Assembly: GCA_028706735.1 (NCBI GenBank)
Contig: JAQTVS010000189.1
Coordinates: 1 to 5,877 of the forward strand
Reading direction: 5' to 3'
From: Thiomonas sp.
GTDB lineage: Bacteria > Pseudomonadota > Gammaproteobacteria > Burkholderiales > Burkholderiaceae_C
DNA length: 5,877 bases
Part shown: positions 1-5,751 of the stretch, piece after piece
How positions within the stretch are numbered: the first letter of the stretch is position 1
Layout of the letters: each line of letters opens with the position of its first letter
Made by a program: the position numbers and the translations under genes
Notes under the pieces: model-generated
Told to the model about the DNA's origin: nothing
Databases searched by the model: none
The model's input: the letters and a program-made list of their open reading frames with translations, nothing else

Positions 1-870
1 GCGGGCCGGGTTGGCCACGTAGTCGAAACCGAAACGGCCCTTGACGCACAGGCGGCTCTGGTTGGCGATGCCGTCGCGCCCTTCGACGCGGGCGATGTGT
101 TCCCGCCCTTGCGCGTCCTGCTGCACGTGATAGGTGAGCGCACAGCCCACGCCGCAATACGGGCAGACCGAATCGACGGTGCGCTCCGAAACTTTGGCCC
201 ACGAGCCGTTGGCTGGCGCCAGCGCGCCAGTGGGGCAGGCCTGCACGCATTCGCCGCAGGCCACGCAGGTGCTCGCGCCCATGCGCGCGCCCTGATCGAA
301 CACGATGTGCGAACCCGCGCCGCGCCCGGCCAGGCCGATCACGTCGTTGCCCTGCTCCTCGCGGCAGGCGCGCAGGCAGCGGGTGCACTGGATGCAGGCG
401 TCGGCGTTGAACGTGATGGCGGGGTGGGAGGTGTCCGCTGCCGGTGTTTCGGGCCAGTGCGCAGCCTCCGCTGGTTCACCGCCGAACGCGGCGGCGTAGC
501 GGCTGCGATCCGCCCCGAGACGCTGCGCCCAGTGGTCGAGTTCGTCGTTCACCCGGTCGACCCGCCGCGGCTTGCGCGCAGTCAGCAACTCCAGCACGCC
601 GCGTTGCGCGGCGCGGGCGCGGTCGTTGCTGGCATGCACCTTCATGTCGGGCGCAACCGCGCGGCAGCACGAGGCGGCGAGCACGCGCTCGCCTTCCACT
701 TCCACCATGCAGGCGCGGCAGTTGCCGACCGGCCGGAGCGGGTCGCTGTGGCACAGATGCGGAATCTCCACGCCATGACGCTTGGCCGCGGCCCAGATGG
801 TTTCGCCCGCATGCGCGGTCAGGGGTTTGCCGTCGAGTTGGAAGGCAAGGGTGGGCGGGGTCATGTCCAT
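1..870 (-). CDS. fdhA: NAD-dependent formate dehydrogenase, alpha (catalytic) subunit, N-terminal 290 residues, cut by the window edge
   Basis: This is the start of the molybdenum/tungsten formate dehydrogenase alpha subunit, which oxidises formate to CO2 in the cytoplasm. Seen: a [2Fe-2S] plant-type ferredoxin/NuoG-like domain with C40, C51, C54 and C68; a two-cluster ferredoxin module with C159, C162, C165, C169 and C202, C205, C208, C212; then the first part of the bis-MGD domain with its [4Fe-4S] motif CPYCGVGC (C236, C239, C243) and the fourth ligand C275 in LCVKGRFGFDYV. The active-site Cys/Sec and the cofactor-binding bulk lie beyond the edge. The start at 870 is chosen because AAGGGG (878-883 on the complement) sits 7 nt upstream; a second ATG lies two codons later. 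It begins 4 nt after the fdhB stop. Oddity: the NuoG/FdsA His-Cys3 motif expected between residues 70 and 158 is absent, with no Cys at all in that stretch. Family identity is secure; the exact subclass is not. Confidence 0.95.
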   Translation of the reverse strand, partial: MDMTPPTLAFQLDGKPLTAHAGETIWAAAKRHGVEIPHLCHSDPLRPVGNCRACMVEVEGERVLAASCCRAVAPDMKVHASNDRARAAQRGVLELLTARKPRRVDRVNDELDHWAQRLGADRSRYAAAFGGEPAEAAHWPETPAADTSHPAITFNADACIQCTRCLRACREEQGNDVIGLAGRGAGSHIVFDQGARMGASTCVACGECVQACPTGALAPANGSWAKVSERTVDSVCPYCGVGCALTYHVQQDAQGREHIARVEGRDGIANQSRLCVKGRFGFDYVANPAR

Positions 871-874
871 CAGG

Positions 875-2692
875 TCACCCCTTGGCCGCGGTCACTTCCT
901 GGGGGAAGTGGCGCAGCACGCTGTCGGTTGGGTTGGGGGCGGCCTGGCCGAGGCCGCAGATCGAGGCGTCCCGCATGAGCTGGCTCAGGGCGCCGATATG
1001 CGCAGCGTCCCATTGGGACGATGCCATCGCGGCCAGCATCTGGTGCGTGCCTTCGCGGCAAGGGGTGCACTGGCCGCAGCTTTCCTCGGCGAAGAAGCGC
1101 ATCAGGTTGACGGCTGCGGCGCTGGCGGTGTCGGAGCGTCCGTCCGCGTGGCGACCCAGCACGATGACGGCCATCGAGCCGATGAAGCAGCCCTGCGCGT
1201 CGAGTGTGCCGAAGTCCAGCGGCAGATCGGCTTGGCTCTCATTGAGGATGCCGCCGGACGCGCCGCCAGGCAGCACGCCGTACAGCGTCCAGCCCGGTGC
1301 CATGCCGCCGGCGAATTCGTCGACGAGTTCGCGTGCGGTGATTCCGGCGGGTGCGAGATACACGCCGGGCCGGGCGACGCGGCCGGACACGGTGAAGCGG
1401 CGCAAGCCCTTGCGGCCACGGCGGCCCTGGGTGAACCAATCGGACGCGGGGTTCTGCACCAGATCACGCACCCACCACAGCGTCTCGACGTTGTGCTCCA
1501 GCGTGGGCTTGCCGAACAGGCCGGCAATCGCCACGATGGGCGGTTTGAGCCGGGGCATGCCGCGCTTGCCTTCGAGCGATTCGATCAGCGCCGATTCCTC
1601 GCCGCAGATGTAGGCCCCGGCGCCGCGGCGCAGGGCCACTTGCGGCAGACGCGCGCGCACGGCGGCGTCGCCCGGTGCGTCATCTGCCGCGCCGCCGATG
1701 TCCACTCCGCCATAGCGCAGCAGCCCGCAATCGTGCAGCGCCTGCAGCTCGCGGTGCAGCAGCGCGCCTTCGGCGGCGTATTCGTCGCGCAGGTATATCC
1801 ACACCCGCCCTGCGGCCACGGCCCAGGCGGCGATCAGAATGCCTTCGAGCATGCGGTGCGGCGTGGTGCGCAGCAGGTGGCCATCTTTGCAGGTGCCCAC
1901 TTCGCCTTCGTCGGCGTTGACCACCATCAGGCGCGGCCCGGGCTGCTGCGCCACGGTGCGCCATTTGCGCACGCTGGGAAAGCCCGCGCCGCCCAGTCCG
2001 CGCAACTCGGCGTCTTCGATGCGCTGCATCACCGCTTCGGGCGTGAGGCGTCCGGCGCGGCAGTCGGCCAGCAGCGCGTAGCCCCCGCCCGCAAGGTAGG
2101 CGCCAAGGTCTTCCGCGCCCGCAGGCAATGCGGGGGCGGCGCCCGCGTGCGGCAGCGCGGCAAGCACCGCCTCCGGCGTGGCATGGCCAAGCGCGTGCTG
2201 GCCGACGAGCACGCCTGGCGCCTGTGTGCACAAGCCCATGCAGGACGCGGCTTCCACCGCAACATCGCCGCCGCAGCGCTGCTGCAGATCGTGCAGCAAG
2301 GCATCGGCCCCGGCCAGCGCGCAGCTCAGGTTGGTGCACACCCGCACCGTGGCTGTGGGCGCGGGTTCGTCTTCACGCAGCAGGCGGAAGTGGTGATAGA
2401 AGCTGGCGACCTCGTAGACCTCGCTGGTGGACAGGCGCAGCCATTCGGCCAGCGCCGCCAGACGCGAAGGACGCAAGCCACGCTCGGCGTCGTTGAGACG
2501 GTGCAGATGCTCCATCAGCAGGTCGGGGCGTGCGGCCAGATCGCCGCAGGCAGCCTGCACCGCGGCGCGCGCCTCCGGGCTGACCAGCCCGCCGCGCGGG
2601 GTGTTGCGCATGAAGCGCAGGGGCTGTGGCCGTGCCGCGCTTTGCTGCGGCGCTACGGCGGCGGGCGTGAATGGAATGGTGGGGACGGGCAT
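875..2692 (-). CDS. fdhB: Formate dehydrogenase beta subunit, FdsG-FdsB (NuoE-NuoF) fusion, NADH/FMN module
   Basis: This 605-residue diaphorase subunit passes electrons from the alpha subunit to NAD+. Residues about 35-175 form a NuoE/FdsG thioredoxin-like domain with [2Fe-2S] ligands C119-x4-C124 and C151-x3-C155. Residues about 195-600 form a NuoF/FdsB domain: glycine-rich FMN segment RGLGGAGFPSVRKW (231-244), NADEGEVGTCKDG (259-271), RRGAGAYICGEESALIES (355-372), and [4Fe-4S] ligands C539, C542, C545 and C579. Separate fdsG and fdsB genes are usual in Cupriavidus and Rhodobacter; the fused form recalls the beta subunit of Methylorubrum FDH1. The start at 2692 (MPVPTIPF) is preferred, with a weak GAGA 8 nt upstream. 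The open frame continues to 2971, but that would overlap the transporter gene and adds low-complexity residues. Substitutions in the usual xEPGTxKDR motif (V265, C268, G271) are notable. The stop lies 4 nt before fdhA, so the two are co-translated. Confidence 0.94.
   Translation of the reverse strand: MPVPTIPFTPAAVAPQQSAARPQPLRFMRNTPRGGLVSPEARAAVQAACGDLAARPDLLMEHLHRLNDAERGLRPSRLAALAEWLRLSTSEVYEVASFYHHFRLLREDEPAPTATVRVCTNLSCALAGADALLHDLQQRCGGDVAVEAASCMGLCTQAPGVLVGQHALGHATPEAVLAALPHAGAAPALPAGAEDLGAYLAGGGYALLADCRAGRLTPEAVMQRIEDAELRGLGGAGFPSVRKWRTVAQQPGPRLMVVNADEGEVGTCKDGHLLRTTPHRMLEGILIAAWAVAAGRVWIYLRDEYAAEGALLHRELQALHDCGLLRYGGVDIGGAADDAPGDAAVRARLPQVALRRGAGAYICGEESALIESLEGKRGMPRLKPPIVAIAGLFGKPTLEHNVETLWWVRDLVQNPASDWFTQGRRGRKGLRRFTVSGRVARPGVYLAPAGITARELVDEFAGGMAPGWTLYGVLPGGASGGILNESQADLPLDFGTLDAQGCFIGSMAVIVLGRHADGRSDTASAAAVNLMRFFAEESCGQCTPCREGTHQMLAAMASSQWDAAHIGALSQLMRDASICGLGQAAPNPTDSVLRHFPQEVTAAKG
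878..883 (-). promoter_or_regulatory. Ribosome binding site of fdhA inside the end of fdhB
   Basis: The complement reads AAGGGG, 7 nt before the ATG at 870. It is formed by the last two sense codons of fdhB (Lys604, Gly605). It supports the 870 start and tight translational coupling of beta and alpha subunits. Confidence 0.7.
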
Positions 2693-2730
2693 AGATCGCG
2701 TCTCGCAGGGAGAGGGAAAGTCCGGAAGTG

Positions 2731-2756
2731 AACAAACCGGCATGGGCCGGTTTGTT
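2731..2756 (-). terminator. Hairpin between transporter gene and fdhB: terminator or attenuator
   Basis: This is a perfect 11-bp inverted repeat (arms 2731-2741 and 2746-2756, AACAAACCGGC and its complement) with a 4-nt loop. It lies 48 nt after the transporter stop and 38 nt before the fdhB start. On the minus strand the descending arm ends in TTTGTT, but the following CACTTCC is not a clean T-run. It may therefore terminate only partly, allowing some transcription to continue into fdhBA, or it may stabilise processed mRNA ends. The structure is certain; the function is inferred. Confidence 0.6.
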
Positions 2757-2804
2757 GGGGGATCGGCAGGGGCGGCGCAAGCGGCGCCACCCTGGATGAA
2801 TAGC

Positions 2805-4442
2805 TTAGAACAAGACGGCCGCCTTCTGCAGGGCGATGTAAACGCCGATGAAAAAGGGAACGCCCACTGCGGCCCAGGCCAGCACGCCAACGATGCCGAA
2901 GCTGCCGCGTGCCGCGTGTTCGGCGTCACCCGCGATGCGGTCTTCGTGTTTGAGCGCGCGTTCGCGGGCAAGTTCTTCCGGCGTCATGCGGTACTTGGCG
3001 GCCACCGGGCGCACCAGCAGGTTGAGAATGAAACCCACCAGCAACAGACCGGCCAGGATGTAGAGCGTGCGGTCATAGACCAGGTTCTTCGCCACACCAG
3101 CGTCGATCTGGGTCTGGCGGATCGCGGCGATCAGGAAGGGCCCTGCCACCCCGGCGACCGACCATGCGGTCAGCAGGCGGCCATGAATGGCGCCCACCAT
3201 CTGCGTGCCGAACAAGTCGGCCAGATAGGCGGGCACCGTGGAAAAGCCGCCGCCATACATGGTCATGATGACGCAGACCGCCAGAATGAACAGGCCTGCC
3301 GCGCCGCTATGACCCAGCGCGGGGAGGCTGGCATAGAGCGCCACGCCCAGCGCGAAAAACACCGCGTAGGTCGCCTTGCGGCCGATGTAGTCAGACAGCG
3401 CGGCCCAGAACAGGCGTCCGCCGCTGTTGAACAGGCTGATCAAACCAACCAGCCCACCAGCTGCCGCGACCAGCGCGGCCTTCTGCGCCGCATCGAGCGC
3501 CGCACCGCTGTCGAGGCCGATGAGGCGGCCGCCGAACACGTCCTGCAGCATCGGGCTGGCCATGGCGATCACGCCGATGCCCGCCGTGACGTTCAGGCAC
3601 AGAATCCACCACACCAGCCAGAACTGCGGCGTTTTCATCGCCTTGTTCAGATGCACTTCATGGTCGGTGATCATGGCATTGCCGCCCTTGGCCTTGGGCG
3701 CCCATCCCAGCGGCTTCCAGCCAGTGGGCGGCACACGGAAGCCGAACGCCCCCGCCGACATCACCACGAAATAGAGCACGCCCATGATGATCAACGTCTG
3801 AGCGACGCCCAGCGTGCCTGAGGCGCTGAAATTCTTCATCAGCGCCACGGCGAGCGGCGCACCGATCATCGCGCCGCCGCCAAAGCCCATGATGGCAAAG
3901 CCGGTGGCCAGGCCACGACGGTCCGGGAACCATTTGATGAGCGTCGAGACGGGCGAGATGTAGCCCAGCCCCAGCCCAATGCCCCCCAGCACTCCGGCCC
4001 CGAGAATCACCAGCCAGAGCTGATGGATGTAGACGCCGACGCCCCCGAGCACCAGGCCGCCGCCCCAGCAAAGCGCTGCAATGAAGCCCGCTTTGCGCGG
4101 TCCCGCATGCTCCAGCCAGGCGCCCCAGATCGCGGCGGAGATGCCGAGAAAGGCGATGAACACTTCAAAGATATGCGTCACCGACGGCACCGTCCAGTTG
4201 CAGGTCGTGGTGGTGAGCTGCCCCCAGAAACCCATCGAGCCGCATACGGCAGGATCGGCGCCTTCGAGCAGTTTGCTCATGGGCAGCCAGAACACCGAAA
4301 AGCCATACGCCATGCCGATACACAGATGAATCGCAAGCGCGGCGGTAGGCACCAGCCAGCGGTTGAAATTGGGACCTGCAACCGTGCTTTCACGGTCGAG
4401 CAGGCCCGGTTTGGGACGGGTTGTACTGACAGAAGATGCCAT
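2805..4442 (-). CDS. OFA-family MFS transporter (oxalate:formate antiporter type) with an extra C-terminal membrane helix
   Basis: This 545-residue inner-membrane carrier probably exchanges or imports formate or another small carboxylate. About 12 hydrophobic segments are visible: near 29-53, 88-108, 117-137, 142-164, 178-201, 213-235, 272-296, 320-340, 356-374, 379-405, 416-441 and 457-478. A polar loop of about 35 residues with C67 and C81 follows helix 1. MFS loop motifs appear as GAWLEHAGPRKAG (107-119) and ALSDYIGRK (348-356). The segment ISPVSTLIKWFPDRRGLATG (162-181) is typical of the OxlT/OFA family. After a charged stretch (480-510, TPEELARERALKHEDR) comes a thirteenth hydrophobic segment (515-537), resembling the small single-helix 'MFS transporter small subunit' that other genomes encode separately. 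Predicted helix 11 has no lysine, whereas OxlT uses Lys355 there, so oxalate as substrate is uncertain. The start is set by GGAG 6 nt upstream of the ATG at 4442. Its position just upstream of fdhBA supports a formate role. Confidence 0.9.
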   Translation of the reverse strand: MASSVSTTRPKPGLLDRESTVAGPNFNRWLVPTAALAIHLCIGMAYGFSVFWLPMSKLLEGADPAVCGSMGFWGQLTTTTCNWTVPSVTHIFEVFIAFLGISAAIWGAWLEHAGPRKAGFIAALCWGGGLVLGGVGVYIHQLWLVILGAGVLGGIGLGLGYISPVSTLIKWFPDRRGLATGFAIMGFGGGAMIGAPLAVALMKNFSASGTLGVAQTLIIMGVLYFVVMSAGAFGFRVPPTGWKPLGWAPKAKGGNAMITDHEVHLNKAMKTPQFWLVWWILCLNVTAGIGVIAMASPMLQDVFGGRLIGLDSGAALDAAQKAALVAAAGGLVGLISLFNSGGRLFWAALSDYIGRKATYAVFFALGVALYASLPALGHSGAAGLFILAVCVIMTMYGGGFSTVPAYLADLFGTQMVGAIHGRLLTAWSVAGVAGPFLIAAIRQTQIDAGVAKNLVYDRTLYILAGLLLVGFILNLLVRPVAAKYRMTPEELARERALKHEDRIAGDAEHAARGSFGIVGVLAWAAVGVPFFIGVYIALQKAAVLF

Positions 4443-4448
4443 TCATAA

Positions 4449-4452
4449 CTCC
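4449..4452 (-). promoter_or_regulatory. Ribosome binding site of the OFA transporter gene
   Basis: The complement reads GGAG, 6 nt before the ATG at 4442. Another ATG at 4446-4444 lies only 2 nt from this site and is in a different frame, so 4442 is the credible start. Confidence 0.75.
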
Positions 4453-4509
4453 AAGTGTGTTGTTGTTTCCCGGAATGCGAGGGCAGGAACTCTTGCCGCT
4501 GCAGGGCGC

Positions 4510-4541
4510 TTTATAGTGAAGTTCTGTGACTTTGTTGGCAA
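4510..4541 (-). promoter_or_regulatory. Weak candidate promoter for the transporter/fdh unit
   Basis: On the minus strand a TATAAA box (4510-4515) lies about 68 nt upstream of the transporter start, inside the AT-richer interval after the lipoprotein terminator. A TTGCCA (4536-4541) lies upstream, but the 20-nt spacing is longer than the sigma70 optimum. A promoter is expected here because an intrinsic terminator separates this gene from the upstream one; the exact boxes are a guess. No sigma54-type -24/-12 pair was seen. Confidence 0.3.
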
Positions 4542-4574
4542 AGTTTATTTGTCATGTTGCGTTTTTCGCATATC

Positions 4575-4611
4575 AAAAAGACGAAAGGCCGACTGAGGCC
4601 GGCCTTTCGTC
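4575..4611 (-). terminator. Intrinsic terminator downstream of the lipoprotein gene
   Basis: This is a perfect 12-bp stem (arms 4580-4591 and 4600-4611, GACGAAAGGCCG and its complement) with an 8-nt loop, followed on the minus strand by five T residues (complement of 4575-4579). It begins 34 nt after the lipoprotein stop codon. It is a textbook Rho-independent terminator and separates the lipoprotein transcript from the transporter/fdh unit. Confidence 0.92.
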
Positions 4612-4645
4612 CAGAGCTGCCCTCTCGGGCAGGCTGCTCTTGCGT

Positions 4646-5677
4646 TTACTGGTTGAATGCAGCGATCGTGGCTTGGTCGAGCACGCCCGATTCAGGCAGA
4701 CCACGCGATTTCTGGAAGCGCACGAGTTCTGAGCGGGTTCTCGGCCCCATCAAGCCGTCGGGGGCGCCGACCGGGAAACCCTGCGCGTTGAGTTTTTCCT
4801 GCGCCTGTTTGAGCGTCATGGTTGCGGGGGCGGTCTGCGTTGCGGCCACAGGCTGTGCGGCAGGTGTCGATCCGCCCTGTACGCCAAGCTGGCCGCCAGT
4901 GCCCAAGCCGCCCTTGACTTCCTGGGCTTTGTAGTTCTCGACGGCCTTGACAACGCCGTTATACGAATCCATGAACGCTGCCACGATGACCTTGCCTTGC
5001 GCCGTGTTGGCATAGCCGCCGCCGATGCCGCCCGCAGCGCCGCCAAACAAGCCGCCAACGGCGCCGAAATCCCAATTTTTTGCACTGCCTTCGGCAGCGG
5101 CAAGCTGCACCCCAGAGCGGTTGTCCACCAAGGTCAGCAGGGTGCTGGCCTCCTTGGCGCTCACGCTGCCGCCCACAACGGCGCCAACAGGTCCGAGCAG
5201 GCCGCCGACCAAGCCGCCGATGCCGCCTGCGTTGTTGTTCGAGAAGGTAATGGTGGGGCTCAGGGTGTAGTCAGCCGAAACCATTTGCCCCTTGCCGAAA
5301 TTTGAATTCTGACGCAGCTCGCCCGATTGGGCCAGTGCGCGCTCTTGCATCATGTTGTTCATGGCGCGGCCGCGATCAACCACCACAAAGCAGTTCGACT
5401 GCTGGATCATGAGCTTGAGCACCGGGGTGGTCGGGCCCAACTGATATTTGCTGGTCAGAATGCCATACCAAGGCGTATTGGTGTCTTCCACCACGGCGAT
5501 GGTGCCCAGCGGTGCGTTGCAGCGAGCGAGTTTGCTGTTCGCATTCTGGCTGTTGGCGCCGCCAGCCGACCCAGTGGCTTCGGTTTTTGCAGCCTGTGAA
5601 CCCATGTCCATGCTGGAACATGCGGCGAGGGACTAAACAGCGGCCATGGCTGTCAGTCGCTTGATTTGACGAATCAT
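4646..5677 (-). pseudogene. CsgG-like lipoprotein with C-terminal peptidoglycan-binding domain; signal peptide interrupted by an in-frame TAG
   Basis: The full reading frame is 343 codons from ATG at 5677, with codon 15 being TAG (5633-5635). The uninterrupted part runs 4646-5611 (321 residues from Met23). Seen: a basic n-region MIRQIKRL, a hydrophobic core, a lipobox SLAAC (16-20) with Cys20 as lipid anchor, and a Ser/Gly/Ala/Asn linker. A domain at about 53-252 resembles the CsgG/HfaB fold, with LGTIAVVED, CFVVVDRGRAMNNMMQE and ADYTLSPTITF. Two hydrophobic glycine-rich stretches lie at 151-170 and 205-228. A Pro/Gln/Thr linker is followed by a PG_binding_1 domain (about 286-343) with DGLMGPRTRSELVRFQKSRGL. 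The expected product is an outer-membrane lipoprotein that contacts the cell wall; its precise role is unknown. Met23 and Met25 lack a Shine-Dalgarno and would give a cytoplasmic protein. All of the protein outside codon 15 looks intact, so a recent mutation, sequencing error or readthrough are all open. Confidence 0.75.
5633..5635 (-). other. In-frame amber codon inside the lipoprotein signal peptide
   Basis: The plus strand reads cta, which is TAG on the coding strand, at codon 15 counted from the ATG at 5677. It falls between AMAAV (10-14) and SLAAC (16-20), the middle of the hydrophobic core. A single base change would restore a plausible residue, for example TTG Leu, TCG Ser or TGG Trp. 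Confidence 0.85.
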
Positions 5678-5686
5678 TGATCTGGA

Positions 5687-5690
5687 CTCC
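5687..5690 (-). promoter_or_regulatory. Ribosome binding site that fixes the lipoprotein start at 5677
   Basis: The complement reads GGAG, 9 nt before the ATG at 5677. The nine bases ACTTGGAGT around it also occur at the transporter ribosome binding site (4448-4456). No comparable site precedes Met23 (5611), which argues that translation naturally begins upstream of the TAG codon. Confidence 0.65.
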
Positions 5691-5702
5691 AAGTTGTTAT
5701 CG

Positions 5703-5730
5703 ATGAAACACGAGTACGCCCGAATGTCAG
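5703..5730 (-). promoter_or_regulatory. Weak candidate promoter of the lipoprotein gene
   Basis: On the minus strand CTGACA (5725-5730, five of six matches to the sigma70 -35 box) is followed after 16 nt by TTTCAT (5703-5708, four of six matches to the -10 box). Transcription would begin about 20 nt upstream of the ATG at 5677. The match is by eye and only moderate. Confidence 0.3.
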
Positions 5731-5751
5731 GCGGTACAGCGGCCAGATACT

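Noticed and set aside
236..290. Possible selenocysteine codon in the FDH alpha subunit
   Set aside because: The active-site Cys/Sec position lies beyond the window; no in-frame TGA occurs in the visible 290 codons.
97..978. 293-codon open frame on the plus strand
   Set aside because: Shadow of fdhA and the end of fdhB; the minus strand encodes the ordered Cys motifs of the FDH alpha subunit.
782..2731. 649-codon open frame on the plus strand
   Set aside because: It lies opposite fdhB, whose minus-strand product has clear cofactor motifs. The plus frame is open because of high GC and gives a low-complexity Ala/Arg/Gly/His-rich product with no recognisable motif.
2693..2971. N-terminal extension of fdhB to an ATG at 2971
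   Set aside because: It would overlap 167 nt of the transporter gene and run through the hairpin; the extra residues show no domain, and homology begins only after the Met at 2692.
2427..3821. 464-codon open frame on the plus strand
   Set aside because: Spans the fdhB start, the intergenic hairpin and the transporter in antisense; the product is His/Gln/Arg-rich with no family resemblance.
5376..5621. Minus-strand 81-codon frame starting at 5621
   Set aside because: It is out of frame with the lipobox and the lipoprotein domains. I considered a frameshift joining the two, but the leader and body are already in the same frame, interrupted only by the TAG.
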